From the NCBI GenBank assembly GCA_013368325.1, contig JAACJK010000219.1, forward strand, positions 124,001-188,000: a DNA stretch of 64,000 nucleotides, read 5' to 3'. Positions 52,908 to 64,000 of this stretch are shown here, piece by piece. The notes under the pieces were generated by a model. It was not told the DNA's origin. It made no database searches and saw only the letters and a list, made by a program, of their open reading frames with translations. The first letter of the stretch is position 1. Each line of letters begins with the position of its first letter. The DNA is from Ephemerocybe angulata. Its lineage: Eukaryota > Basidiomycota > Agaricomycetes > Agaricales > Psathyrellaceae. Both the position numbers and the translations under genes were made by a program.

Positions 52908-53495
52908 GCCGTGCTTAGCCGTGTATCTGGTTATGTGTGACGGGTCATTGGAATCCTCAATGTACATTACAAGCTATTTTGGTGTGTTCACTACGCCCCA
53001 GTATCTGGCAATCGAATTTGATGATTAGTTACTGAATAAAACTGCAAGTTCGTACATATTCTATCGAAGCTACAAATGGCGTTGTACGAGGAGGAGGGCA
53101 GAGAGCGCCGGGCGCTTGATTCAAGGCGCGAGGCCGCTGACTGACGTCACGGTTCGTCAGTGACGGACCGCTATTGGACCGCTATATTCCCGACGGCAGG
53201 TTGGCAGATTCTCATGATGACCTTGAGGCAACCTCAAGGGACCTCAAGGTTGCCTTTATGGAGGTATGTCAACCTTAAGGGACCTCACCTTTTGGCAACG
53301 CTATGGACATTCGTGTCCCGACGGAACGGGCGCTAGCGGCTAAGCGCTAAGCGCTGGGGAACCCCGCTAGAATAGTGGGCGCGGCTCGACACGCAGACAA
53401 GTAAAAGAATTAAGTATGATTATTGTACAGTCTGGGAAAGAAACTTGATTATACCCATAGTTGACTAGCTACATAAATCTGCGCGTTTGAGTCGA
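52908..53495. other. Spacer E-GH114 with foldback sequence
   Basis: No gene. At about 53230-53262, GGCAACCT and AGGTTGCC flank CAAGGGACCTCA, and AAGGGACCTCA recurs at about 53278. Nearby are GTCACGGTTCGTCAGTGAC (about 53145-53165) and GCTAAGCGCTAAGCGC. It may be a decayed MITE, but no target duplication could be identified. Confidence 0.35.
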
Positions 53496-54423
53496 TTAGC
53501 ACTGCTCGTAGTGGTATCCACTCTGGCCCGAGGCGACAAGATCACGGTCTCGGAGGATGACCGAATAAGTGGCACCACGAGCAGTGCAGGCTGCCTGGTA
53601 CACGCTCTGAGCGTTGTCGTTGTCGGTGTACTCAATTTCGAGCATGCCAGTTCCGTAGATATCAGTATAGTTGTCACACTCGTCATACGCCTGGCACTCC
53701 TCGACGACGGCGAAGTCGAACCCAACTGTAGCCTTGTCGGAGGCGGTCAGCTCTGCGGTGTTCTTCTGGGCGATGGCGAGGTTCTTGGTGTGGGCGTGGT
53801 CAGCGAGGAGCTTAGCCAGAGCGAGGTTGTTGGCCTTGGTGAGAAGGCTGTTGGAGCGCGTGTAACTCTGAGATAAAGCGTGTCAGTATTGACACAAATG
53901 AGGGAATAATAGGTCACGGACATCGAGATTGTCAGGCTCAATAGCCTTGAACCCAGCAGTTGCACATCCGTCAATCCACCCGTTCACGATGGTAGCAAGA
54001 GCAGTACGCTTCTCAGCTGTCCTGGTGTCAAGGAAGATCTCGCCAGGCCAGTCAGGGTCTTCGAAGTACTGGTTGTTGCTTTTGCGGAGCAGAAGAGTGT
54101 CGTAGTTGGCTGTAGGTACGTCAGAATCAATTCTTTAATTGTCTCGGCAGGGTGAAAAGGGGCGTACTCTTCCACCACGTAGCATCGTCCGGTTGAGTCT
54201 GGAACGCGTTGATGTAGCAGATGTTGTAGAGACCAGTGACCGGAGATGCAGTGCGGTCACGAGTCAGAATCTGGGTGCCTGTGGGAGGGGTATAGGCGCC
54301 TCCGAGCTGATAGTCGAACTTCCCGTTGGCGGGGGGAAGAGTGACGGCACGCTTCTCCAACACGGCGACAGCTTCGACTGTCGCAATGGCAGCGGCGATG
54401 AGTGCAATAGCAAAGGAGCGCAT
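53496..54423 (-). CDS. Secreted endo-alpha-1,4-polygalactosaminidase, GH114
   Basis: Exons 54423-54168, 54109-53922 and 53867-53496; 271 codons plus stop; introns of 58 and 54 nt. Residues 1-18 (MRSFAIALIAAAIATVEA) form a signal peptide, followed by a KR dibasic site suited to Kex2. The GH114 TIM-barrel signatures are present: FDYQLGGAY, YNICYINAFQTQPDD, DWPGEIFLDTR, GFKAIEPDNLD and FDFAVVEECQ. The family cleaves galactosaminogalactan, a polymer of galactose and N-acetylgalactosamine, outside the cell. Length and Asp/Glu positions fit a complete enzyme. A TATA box lies 84 bp upstream of the start. The gene is on the strand opposite copies E and F and seems unaffected by transposons. Confidence 0.85.
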
Positions 54424-54505
54424 TATTGAAAGGACTGTGCAAGAGAAGGGGGGATCTTTAGGCTGGGGAGGACCTAATGTTCAAACTGGAGAATGTTGCA
54501 GATTC

Positions 54506-54512
54506 TTTTATA
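54506..54512 (-). promoter_or_regulatory. TATA box of the GH114 gene
   Basis: TATAAAA on the - strand, about 84 bp upstream of ATG 54423, a usual distance for a highly expressed secreted enzyme. Confidence 0.6.
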
Positions 54513-57491
54513 CCTCCTCGGTGATATTTTAGAAACATGTTGTGACCGAGTCTCTGAGAACTCTCCATGTGGCGTATTGGTAACGCCTATGTAGAGGGCG
54601 GGGGTCTGCGGGGGGTGCGGTGATTGTCACCAAGCCTGGGCACCGTGGTCTCTCGTATGTGCGAAGATGCAATGTTTCGCTAGGACCTATCAACGAAATG
54701 AGATCATCATTGACCACACGCACCCTTACCCGCTAGGTCCGAAACTGACGCACCTGTTCATAACCATATCGAAATGGAGGCGAATCCGGTACACTTGCAT
54801 TTCTTGGCCGCTTTGGAATCCCCTGTGGCGAGGGGACTGTGCAAGATGCATTTACAATAGAACTAAAGAGCCAATGTCATGGCTCAATTGAAATGGCAGA
54901 GTCCTATCTAGTCCTATCCGGGTGTTCCACTTGATCAGTGCCGAAAGAACCACGAGAATGTACATACCGCGTCGAAGTGCCCCTGCATTCGGTCTCATTT
55001 CACTGGCATTGGACCCGGTGTGCCTCCTCTATGCAGCTCTACCGTGCATCGCGAGCTGTGGTGTGTTAATCTTTCGACTTCGGTATTGGGGTTCCCTACA
55101 CCCAAGTTAGCGGAGTCCGGCATTGAGGCAACTCATTGGCGCGGGCGCGGAGTCCACCGCAGCTATCGATCTGGATTGCGTGCCAAGTTGCCAACTAGGC
55201 CGTGGGAGTCGTATCCAACATCCAAGTCGTGAAGGTGGCCATCATGGGCCTGTCATGGGCGGAGGGAAACAACAATATTAATCCGGAGGATGCCACGGTG
55301 GGATGTCATAATTGATGCGTTATGAGGGCGGTAACGTTCCTCGGTATCAACACCAGTCAAGACCCTGCAAGCGTACTTATGCTTGGAATTTGGCAGGGAA
55401 ATTCCATCAAAATCAAAGCATACAGGATCAGCCTCGGCCTGACTGATTCCGTCCGTTTCCAAGGCGCTCCCTGCCAAAATCCCGGGTGAATGCCTCTTTC
55501 TGCCTAGGCGTTCGTACTTTCTAAGTAATGGTATTTCTTGCAGACTTAGGTTTGAATGGCTTACTTACTTGCTCACTCTCTCAGAATCAGCGGACAAGGC
55601 TAGCCTGGCACAGAGGAACTGCGGAAAAATTAAGCATCAAGTTGAATCAACAGCCTGGGTCCATCTGACTCGCAGTCGATCAGATTGAATATGCATATCA
55701 ATACAAGAACTGCAGTGACATACGCGCAGTGCCGTCTAGCCTTACGGGCGTCTGATGCTTTGGCGTCTGGTATTAGATAGGCTCATCAGCCGATTCTAAG
55801 ACCTCACGGCCCTAGTTTCTGAAGGGGTATCAATGGGTAGCACGGTACCCCGCCAACCTTCTATGTTCCTTACAAAATGCCGCATCATGCCGATAAAAGA
55901 TATGTGCCAAGTTCACCCTCTCCGGTTAGCCGCATTTCCGCTCAGTGTACGGTCGGCGGGAAGTCCAAGGATGAAATTCCCGCGCGAGACACAAGGTGAT
56001 GGCGCGGCCTGGTCAGCGACAGGTCCGGATGGAATATGGCCCACCAAGGGCAAGAAAACAATGTATCAGGGTATATGTATGCATGAGAGGGGGTCCTTGA
56101 CGAGGTCCAGCTTGAACGCGGCCCTCAACGGTACTAAATCGACGATGCATAATGTCTTTAGGGGCTAAGCACCAAATCGGGACTGGCCCCTATTGACGGG
56201 CAGATTTGAGGACACTGGGTGTCTGTGCAGGTTGCATGCCCCAGTGCGAGGCAAAGATGGATATTGGTGAGTCTCTAGGGTGGAAGAGTGGCGAAGGGGG
56301 CTCAATATAACTGCCAGAAAGCCGCGTAGATTCAAACGCCCAAATGCTCGATCTCATTACTGACATGTAATTGACTACACGCCTTTTGAAGCTATTCAAA
56401 GCTGTCTGCTAACCTGCCGTCCTATACACCTACCACTGATTGAAATGTCAAGTTCCCTCTGCTACATCTAGTAGGACATGCTATACTCTTATACTTGATT
56501 CTAGGCCCGGGTGCGCTTGAGACATCTTTCAGCTTATTGTCCCAGGGAATCAATTGGGAATGGGCGGATGTACTTGGGAGGGCTCTCTTATTCCTTTTTT
56601 GTGTAACAACGAATTATTTGGAGCATAGACTAGCATAGAGGGGACTCTCGTGCCATGTATACGCCTGTTATGTCACCAAACCGCGTCGGTAGCCGGTCGA
56701 ATTTGCCATCACCTTGTGTCTCGCGCAGGAATTTCATCCTTGGACTTCCCGCCGACCGTACTCAGTGTTTGAGCGCCAGTCCCGGTGACCGACACACACG
56801 CCTACGCCTTCTGGGCAGTAAGGTGTCCCCGATCAGGAGAGCATGATGTCCGCCTTGCTTTTGAAGCACTATGTTCTCTGGCTCCATCACCTTCCCGAGG
56901 CTGGAATCAGGTTCGAGTGATAGTGATGCTAAGGCTCTCTTGATTTGAGACACCAGTCACAATTCCTTTCGTCCTATTCGAAATTCCCCAGGAGAGATTG
57001 CCCGCGCGTTAATTATCTTAATTACAGCGCCTTTTTATCAAGCCCATAGTCAGGTTAAAGCTCTAATAGGATTCAAGTACCTCCAGTCGATACATTGACT
57101 CAGCAAAGCACCGGGGCACTTGGCAACCAGTACTAGTGAAGGAGATGGCACTCTCATTAGACAAACTCGAGGCTTAATATATGAGCATCCATGCTAGTTT
57201 CAAGAATTCCGACAGAGATATGTGCGTGCGTCTCACTACGCCTCACGGGCGCTTATCTTCGGCATTCGATGCAGGTTGATCCGTCGAAATCGGAGCTCCA
57301 AACTCCCTGATCGCACGACGTCAGCGTCGTCAGCGTCGTCAGCTGACCACTCTACCGTTAACCCACCTCATCACAGACACTGACACCTGTTCAGTAATTG
57401 TGCCCAGCTAGTGCGTGAGCGAAATAGTAACATACTCGTTCGCGCTACAGGATCTGACCAACAGGATGATGCACAATGCAAAGTCACAGAC
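54513..57491. other. 3-kb intergenic region
   Basis: No recognisable gene, repeat or transposon end. Frames of up to about 110 codons here (for example 55833-56168 +) lack domains and codon-use support. It may contain decayed sequence too old to identify. Confidence 0.5.
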
Positions 57492-59264
57492 ATGCCAATC
57501 CCTAAGGGTCGCTCAGCAACCTTCGATATTCCAAGCGATATATGGATTGAAGTTGCCGCATTGCTCGATCCCCCCGATGTGCTAGCTCTTCAAACGGTGA
57601 GATGGCACTTCATACTCATGATATAGTAAAAAGCTAACGGACGGGACGTAACGTATAGACATGTCGAATTCTACGCGACGGACTTGATCAAAGGGCAGTG
57701 TGGGTGCGCGCCCTTCGCCTGATGTGCCATCGAAATGCTGTCTTTTATCCTTCCTACCCAGTAGAGGATATGAGCACTACGCAACTTCAGCGCGCAGCCA
57801 CAGCTCCATACCGCTTCGATAAGCTCACCCAACGACATGCCAGCTTAAACGGGCATGATATCAACCTCCCTGTTCTGGAGCCAGCCTCGAAGATCATCGT
57901 CCCCCAATCCGTGCTTGATGCTAGCCACTGCACGACGTTCCTAGTACCTGGCGGAAGGTTTTTGGTGGCAATGAATGCGCGCCTCAGAATGCTCAGTCTA
58001 TGGGATCTTGGGCCATCAGGTCAGCCCCTTCCAGAGCCTGTGCGCCTTGCAGAGATCGATGTAAGGTTGAGGTATGACAACATGGGGGCTTTTATGATGG
58101 GGGTACGTCTTGTGGTGTGTATGAACGGGGATCTCCTGAGGATTGGGATTACAACAGGGAAAACTACGATCGCGTGCGTTATCTTTATGCATTGAGTTTT
58201 TATCTTTCTCACCACTTTCCCAGAACCCAAGTTTACGAGATAGGAATTGAGGGCAGGGCTACCGCTTTTGCTACTATCGGCACTCTTGTCGTCGACGCGC
58301 GTGGAATCTCATCCCCAGGCGTCAAAACGATGCTGATGCATGGCGATCTTGTGTATTTACAAGTTGGGGATGAGCAAGGCTCCGCCGTTATCTGGAATTG
58401 TAGAGAACAGTGGTACATTCCAGGGCCTTGCCTCTCAGGTGGAACCCACCTCTCTCAGCAGGTCCGTCCGACACCAAAACCGCCAGTCTGCGAATCGTCA
58501 TTAAAGGCTAACCTCTATGCGCTGTTCTGCAGTACCTTTTCATTGGGGATGCTTTGGTTGGACTCGATCAGGAAAGCGCCTCGATTTGGGACCTTGTTCC
58601 ACGTCTCGACAAAGAGAATAGACGAAACCTCGAGACTTCAATTCCACACATTCGCCTGCGCGAAGTACCTCCCGACCTAATCCCAGCTTGCGTGTCTCGA
58701 CACCAGGATCATTGCAACATCCCCGACTTCTCTGCGCCATCGGTATGGTACCACAATAGATCCCCTCTCTACATCGACGCGTTTCGACTGTCAAACAACG
58801 GTGAGCGCAATGGATGTGCTCGCTATCGCCTCGACGTTGCCCGTTTTCCTGGTTTTTCGACGATCACAGCCGAACTTAGTCGCACGGCCACATTTACTTT
58901 CCCCCCTAATTCCTCGTTTTCGACACCTTACAACCCGACACACCACATCAGCCCAGGGTTTACCTCAGGAGCGCTGGTGAAGAGTTATCAAGACTCTGGA
59001 CACTGGTCCATGGATCCAACCCCGTATTGCCTTTATTCAGTGCCAGACAACGGCTTCGAGGATAGCCCCGGGAGCTCTTCGCAGGCCAATCACGTCGCCA
59101 AACTCACGAAATTATTCTCTTACGAGGGTGAATGGAGCAGATACCTTGGGCTATGTACTTGGTCCGGCCGGATGTTGTATGGGGGAAGGGACACTACGCT
59201 GTCTACTTTGGCTGGTGCCCGGCCTCGGCCTGTCATCTACGTAGTCGACTATCTGTCCCTCTAG
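57492..59264 (+). CDS. F-box family member F lacking the MYND finger
   Basis: Exons 57492-57596, 57659-58173, 58224-58461 and 58533-59264; 529 codons plus stop. F-box: IPSDIWIEVAALLDPPDV then TCRILRDGLDQRAVW, split by the same phase-0 intron as the other copies. The middle domain keeps FLVPGGRFLVAMN, MLSLWDLG and the REVPPDLIP block. Where B-E have three exons for MYND and tail, F has one continuous exon: after SYEGEWSRY it goes directly into GLCTWSGRMLYGG and ends VIYVVDYLSL. No Cys-rich finger remains. The tail module is thus conserved without MYND, which suggests an independent function for it. ATG 57492 is the first in frame. Confidence 0.75.
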
Positions 59265-59456
59265 TGTAGTGTGGGCTTGACCTGGTGGGGCGTTCAAAGA
59301 GGTATCGGTACGACTTCAGCCAGGATGCGTCCCGAAAGACGCCAGTTACGCTCACGGAATATAACAGGGGCAATCCCAAGGGCCGAGGAAATTATCGACC
59401 AAAAAAGGTACTATGGATACGTAGTAGGGGTATAGTGTTAGGAATGCTTGACACTA

Positions 59457-61923
59457 TTAAGGGGCGCTGACAGGACTGGCTGTCGTCTCTGCATCCTCAA
59501 TATCATCCACTGCTGTTGAACTTGTAATCTCGTTCAAGGTCAGCGAGCGGCGATGCAAAACTTGTGGATCTTCTTGTAATGGCCCCAAGTAGGAGTTGAG
59601 AGCGGGCGACGTCTTCAGATGGTTTATATCTAAACCAATGATGCTCTTGCAGAACAAATCTAAATCGAGGTCGTTCTAGAGGAGGGTGAGCAAGGTTAGA
59701 GTCAGACGTATTGGACTTGGAAGGGCTGGCGCACATCATCGTAACCTAAGTTGCACCACGTCAGTATATCTCAACATGAGAAAGAAGCAGGCAGACTTAC
59801 CAAACGGTTGCTCTATCTCTTCACCGGCTGCCACAAAGCCCAGATATATAAACGCGGCGATGGCTACACCTGGAATGGTGTAGTACGCAAACTGGTTTAC
59901 CAGCTGGAAGGGAAGGAAGAACAAGTACAGCCAAACGGTGCTACAGACCTCAAATCAGTATCGAAGGGGCAAAGTCAGACAGACATAGAACGCACTGTCT
60001 AGATAGCGATGTGAGCGAACATGATGCTCGGTTAGCTGTAGTGGGCTTTCCGTCTGGGAGGGAACGAACCTGATGTGTACTGAGTAGACGCTAGAACGCA
60101 GTGAAGGTAAGTAAACGCAGTGAAAAGCAGCTCAGTTGTCCTCACAATGGCAAAGGCGTCGTCAGAATTCGCTCGAGACCTGGCGGGTAGCGTTAATGTT
60201 CACAGAATTGAAAACAGCTTGGAGAAAGTGGCGAGCATACCAGTCAAACTGTCTTCGAACGAAGCCAAAGTGGCGACCATTGTACCCATGCTTGTCCCTG
60301 ACAAGTATATCAGGCATGAGGTACCCGTAAGGGAGTTGAACACGAGCTTACCTGGAACAGTGCCCCGATCCTCCAAGACGCTGAACCACTCACTCAGACA
60401 TCTGACAATCTCCAAAGGTAAGTTCTCTCCATCCCCAGCAACCTTAGGGTGGTGCTTCATGTGCAGGCCACTCTGGACAGGGCCTTGCCAGCGACGTTTG
60501 GCGACATAGGCATCGTTGAAATCATCATCCTCATTCAAACCAACGTGCTCAGCGGAGGCCTCTTCCGGCCTCTGGAATCCAAGACTACGCTTGATAGATG
60601 TCATAAGACCCGCAAAGGGAATCAAGTCTGGCGACACCTTGTTCATCATGTCCTGATTTGGGGGCTGGGTGGAAGGGAGGAGTGGTTGGTTGATACTAGA
60701 AATGCTAGAGAAGTGGGATGCTGGCGACGCGGATCGCTCCCGGGGGCGCTGAGAGGTTGACGGTACCGAGCGGTTAGTTAGGATCGATGGATCGAAGGTG
60801 CCGTAGGCGTTGATAGGGGGCACCATCGGGTCGGCGGTTGGACGTTCAGCGGCGGGGGGCTGGTAAGAGTCCTTTGATGTCGAGGCCACGAGCGGTGTTG
60901 GCGGGACAGGGATGCCAGACTGAGCAGCGCTAACCTGAGTTGTGATGCGGTGTCCGCGGCGTGGGGATAGGAGATCAGTCGACGTGTTGTGTCTTCGCTC
61001 GTTGTCGGCCGTGTGTTCGTGCTGGAAACATCGTGAGGATACGCCTATGCTCTGGCACGACAAGTACTTACGTCGTGAAGGGGTCGAACCAGGTGATACA
61101 GATCTTCGTAGTATATCCCCGTTTCTCCGCGTAGATGGTGCTTAACGGCCAGGGAGAAACTGCCGGGGGACGCTAAGTGCCTGTAGCAAAGCGGTGGAAA
61201 TCGGCTTACCCGTAAACCAGGTCCAGAGCCATGGACTTTTCGGCCATTACTTTCTTCATTTCCTTGACCGTGCGCTGTTGCTGCCCGGCCTGAACTTCTT
61301 CGGGAGTCTTGGGCGATAGGCGTGCGGGGACATGGAACCATATCAAGCGACTGAGAACCCTTGAATTCTTAACGATATCGGACCAGTATCCGCGGCCGAG
61401 CCAGTACCGCTCGTATCTGTCCGGAGGTTCAATATGGTACTAGCTGAGAAGCGACACGAACATACCCGCTGGTGGCACGATAGGAGATAACGAAGCCGAT
61501 GACCACCCCTAGTAAACCACATGCCTAGTGAGTCCAGAAACAAGCTTGGAAGCAAAGAAAGCGAACCAAGAACGGTCAACATGATGTTGGGTATTTCTAG
61601 GTGAACAATCCCTCGAATACTCAGAACGGTGATAGCTATGGGAAGGACGTTAGCTCGTCACACGACAAACCATCATGGGCGCTTACCTGATGCAAACAGC
61701 GTATGCAGGAGGATGGCTGGCCAGATCCTCCATATCTTCATCGCGTTAGGTTGTACCTCTTCTACTAAAACAAGGAACACACCACTGATCCTCTTCCGAA
61801 TGTCCATGTTATCAGGGTATATGTTGGAACTCGGGGAATGTGTTCTAAGGAGGCTGAAGTCGGACGGGAAGCGGGAAGCAACCGGTGGTTCCCCGTCATT
61901 GACCGTTTGGCCTTGTCCGCCAT
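59457..61923 (-). CDS. Bestrophin-like anion channel with micro-exons
   Basis: Fourteen exons: 61923-61786, 61735-61687, 61635-61567, 61508-61466, 61416-61210, 61159-61072, 61021-60352, 60297-60241, 60179-60146, 60090-60070, 59998-59996, 59940-59801, 59745-59735, 59675-59457. They total 1,749 nt (582 codons plus stop). Bestrophin/UPF0187 features: VPTYTLITWTFGRGS, membrane helix IWPAILLHTLFASAITVLSI, VVIGFVISYRATSGYERYWLGRGYW, SRLIWFHVP, PLEIVRCLSEWF, ILTTPLPFVYSVHIRHTVWL, then FLPFQLV, IPGVAIAAFIYLGFVAAGEE and the acidic NDLDLDLF cluster. Exon 7 adds a long Ser/Pro-rich cytosolic loop. It should conduct chloride or other anions across a membrane. Exons of 21, 3 and 11 nt are needed to recover the conserved HIRHTVW and QPFGYDDND stretches. 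Confidence 0.82.
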
Positions 61924-62315
61924 CGCTTCTGGCCTTGCTGCGAAGATACGGGACGGTAAGGAGGGAACGGCAATTCGTTGTTGTGGTAGAAAGAGAAAGC
62001 AGACTGCCGGCGCTGTGGCATGTGGCATTCCATCTCGAGACTTTTCGTCAGGGGAAACTGATCCCATCACTGCGTCCGGATGTACCTGTCTGCGGATGGA
62101 ATACAGGAGGTTATTCTTGGTTATCTGAATTGTCTGGGCTAATTAAAGAACAATTGAGAGCCTAAGGGAAGGGTACCATGAGAAGATGATTGTGCCCGTT
62201 CTGCTGCAGAATCATACCGAATACCAACAAGTAAGTATACTCGATAATATTAGTTCAAGGAAGTCATACATAAGACGTACATCTGTACTATCTCTAGCTC
62301 TGGTGTATGGCGCGT
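61924..62315. other. Spacer between bestrophin and F-box genes
   Basis: Holds the 5' flank of the bestrophin gene and 3' flank of the F-box gene; nothing else seen. Confidence 0.5.
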
Positions 62316-63986
62316 CTATCGCCACCGTCTCGCCTTGAGGCCATGTCGAGGCTGAACAAAACTCGGTCTAATCTTCTTCTCCAGGACGATGTCCATCCCG
62401 ACTCGAAGGCTCCCAACCTCCTCCGCGAAGTTGTTTACCGGCCTGTCCCAATCTTTCTCATAGGAAAGCTTAGCACGGCGCAGCCCCAACTTCTTTCTAT
62501 CCTTCAGAAACTCGAAAACGCCGCGATCGGATAGGGTAGACAACGTGGTGCACTCAAAGCTCCTCAACTTCGGCATCACATTTGGTGCGCTGAAGGGCAC
62601 CTGAAACTGCCGCAAATCACAATTTGTGAAGGGAAGCATCCCTTGCTCGTCTCCCGGATACTTCACACTCTCGAACGTGCTGGGTCTAAGCCTCAGCTTC
62701 CGCAAGCCGGGTAACGTCTCCCAGCATTTCACTCTGTCCAGCGGCAAGATATACTGGGTATCCAGAGTGAGTTGCTCGATCTTCGGTCCGTATCGGCGTA
62801 GGAAGGGGGGGAGGGAGAACGTGTAGTTCACCCCATTACCCGCTGCGGGATCCGGCTTTCTTGACGTTTGGAATTCCAGTTTCCTTAAACAGGGAGTTTC
62901 GAGGATCTTGAAGAGGCTGAGGGAGGATGATTTGTCTTCGAAGAATGCGAGGGACACGAGGGAAGGCAACTGAATGGGTTCCACGAGCTCGCCGTGATTG
63001 CTCGGGGGCTCCGGGGCGCATGGTGTAAGAGCGAGTCTGGCACGCTGGAGGTGAATGCATTGCCTCAATACAGAGGCTATCACTGGGAGGTCGATTACGA
63101 TCGCGCGGTCTACGTAGCCGAATTCAGCGAGAGTTCCTTGCTTCTCGATGACGAGAGAGGTGAGCCTTGCCCAATTGATGGGCATGACTACGAGCGGCTC
63201 GTCGATACGGAAGAGACTGAGGGACTCTAGGAGGGGTGCTTCGAATATCCGGCTGCACTTCCACGATGGGAGGAGTTCCTGCTGGGGAGCCAATCCCGCC
63301 CCACCGAGTGCAAAAGGAAACGCCCCCGTGCGTGTAAGTTGGTGACGAGACGTAGACCATGCCGAGAGCGACCTCATCGTGGGCACATCCTCTGGTTGCA
63401 CGTCAACGATGGCCCCCACAGAGCGCAGCGGCGTAGCAATATCAACGCTTTCCCACTGCGTCGACCGGCGAAGAAGGACCTCCAGAACACTCTGCAGACA
63501 TGCGTCCTCCTCCCTACTCTGGTGATCCTCCTGGAAAACGGAGAACGAAAGGCCGCATCCTCCAATCCTCCCAATCCACGCTTCTACGACTGCAACAAAC
63601 GCGTCTGCAATCCCTATGAACTTGGCCTTGAGTTTGTATCGTTCATTTTCCGCGTAGACGAGGGGCATGGACTGTGGGGGAATGTGCAGCACAGGGATGG
63701 GTATGTGTATCGATGTCCACAGCCGACGCGTATCGTTCGCGACGTACCGCCACCGGCGGCAGATCTGCATAAGGAGAAGTGGTGCCTGCAACGGATCGAG
63801 GGTCGGGTAGTGGGTCCCAGAAAGACACCAGAGGAAGATCTCCTGAAGGATGTCGTCGGGAAGTCGGCGGATAGGAGAGGCTATAGCTCGGAGGGGCCGA
63901 ATATGTGCTTCTATGCGCTGCCTTTTGGCGTGGATTTCAGCCATCGCCGCCTGAAGCTGGAGGAGCTGCGCTGATAATGCTTCCAT
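62316..63986 (-). CDS. F-box protein of the common agaricomycete type
   Basis: 556 codons, no intron visible, ATG 63986. Residues 1-30 form a short coiled coil (LSAQLLQLQAAMAEIHAKRQ). The F-box follows at about 38-90 (RRLPDDILQEIFLWCL, then LLLMQICRRWRYVANDTRRL with LWTSI). The rest is a chain of leucine-rich segments (FEAPLLESLSLF, LPSLVSLAFFE, LETPCLRKLEF, LPGLRKLRLRPS), as in LRR-type F-box proteins that select substrates for SCF ubiquitin ligases. It is unrelated in layout to the F-box/MYND family. The start is close to the window edge, so an upstream exon cannot be excluded. No frameshift seen. Confidence 0.8.
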   Translation of the reverse strand: MEALSAQLLQLQAAMAEIHAKRQRIEAHIRPLRAIASPIRRLPDDILQEIFLWCLSGTHYPTLDPLQAPLLLMQICRRWRYVANDTRRLWTSIHIPIPVLHIPPQSMPLVYAENERYKLKAKFIGIADAFVAVVEAWIGRIGGCGLSFSVFQEDHQSREEDACLQSVLEVLLRRSTQWESVDIATPLRSVGAIVDVQPEDVPTMRSLSAWSTSRHQLTRTGAFPFALGGAGLAPQQELLPSWKCSRIFEAPLLESLSLFRIDEPLVVMPINWARLTSLVIEKQGTLAEFGYVDRAIVIDLPVIASVLRQCIHLQRARLALTPCAPEPPSNHGELVEPIQLPSLVSLAFFEDKSSSLSLFKILETPCLRKLEFQTSRKPDPAAGNGVNYTFSLPPFLRRYGPKIEQLTLDTQYILPLDRVKCWETLPGLRKLRLRPSTFESVKYPGDEQGMLPFTNCDLRQFQVPFSAPNVMPKLRSFECTTLSTLSDRGVFEFLKDRKKLGLRRAKLSYEKDWDRPVNNFAEEVGSLRVGMDIVLEKKIRPSFVQPRHGLKARRWR

Positions 63987-64000
63987 TTCTCCCCTCGGTT

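Noticed and set aside
55833..56168. 111-codon frame in the 54.5-57.5 kb gap
   Set aside because: No ATG-context, domain or splice support; surrounding DNA looks non-coding.

Overview
The window is fungal nuclear DNA, most likely from an agaricomycete basidiomycete. The evidence is: genes broken by 50-75 nt GT-AG introns with CTAAC/CTGAC-like branch points; F-box and MYND families; a GH114 polygalactosaminidase; a bestrophin-type channel; a cytosolic Hsp70-like ATPase; and a chromodomain Ty3 element. No bacterial-style operons, rRNA, tRNA genes or CRISPR arrays were seen.

Layout. 1-11.2 kb: three members of an F-box/MYND-finger gene family on the + strand (A partial, B intact, C broken by a 295-bp TA-flanked MITE). 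A 5'-truncated LINE (4706-8580, 16-bp target duplication, 29-nt poly-A) sits between B and C. 11.57-18.35 kb: LTR-1, a complete chromodomain Ty3 element with indistinguishable 550-bp LTRs and 5-bp duplications. 18.67-31.32 kb: LTR-2, a 12.6-kb Ty3-type element on the - strand with 1,749-bp LTRs. Between its integrase and 3' LTR it carries a five-exon gene in antisense orientation with its own TATA box. 32.32-42.51 kb: a 10.2-kb element with about 1-kb terminal inverted repeats and no recognisable transposase. 42.5-46.3 kb: the 5' part of a host coiled-coil gene and a broken Hsp70-like gene. 47.7-59.3 kb: three more F-box/MYND family members (D, E, F) and a secreted GH114 enzyme. 59.4-64 kb: a bestrophin-like channel with tiny exons and an unrelated F-box protein.

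The strongest structural result is that one host gene on the - strand (43087 down to 18547) is cut by both the 10.2-kb TIR element (CACGG duplication) and the 12.6-kb LTR-2 (CCGT duplication). Removing each insertion with one copy of its target duplication leaves a continuous frame of 540 codons including the stop. The leading candidates for undescribed biology are the spliced antisense gene in LTR-2, the giant transposase-less TIR element, and the shared frameshift heptamer GGGTTTT at both gag ends. LTR-1 also shows a probable self-priming design.

The F-box/MYND genes share exon positions and phases, 5' flanks and part of their 3' spacers, so they arose by tandem duplication. F-box proteins normally act as SCF ubiquitin-ligase receptors; pairing with a MYND protein-binding finger suggests a diversifying adaptor family. 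That role is inferred.
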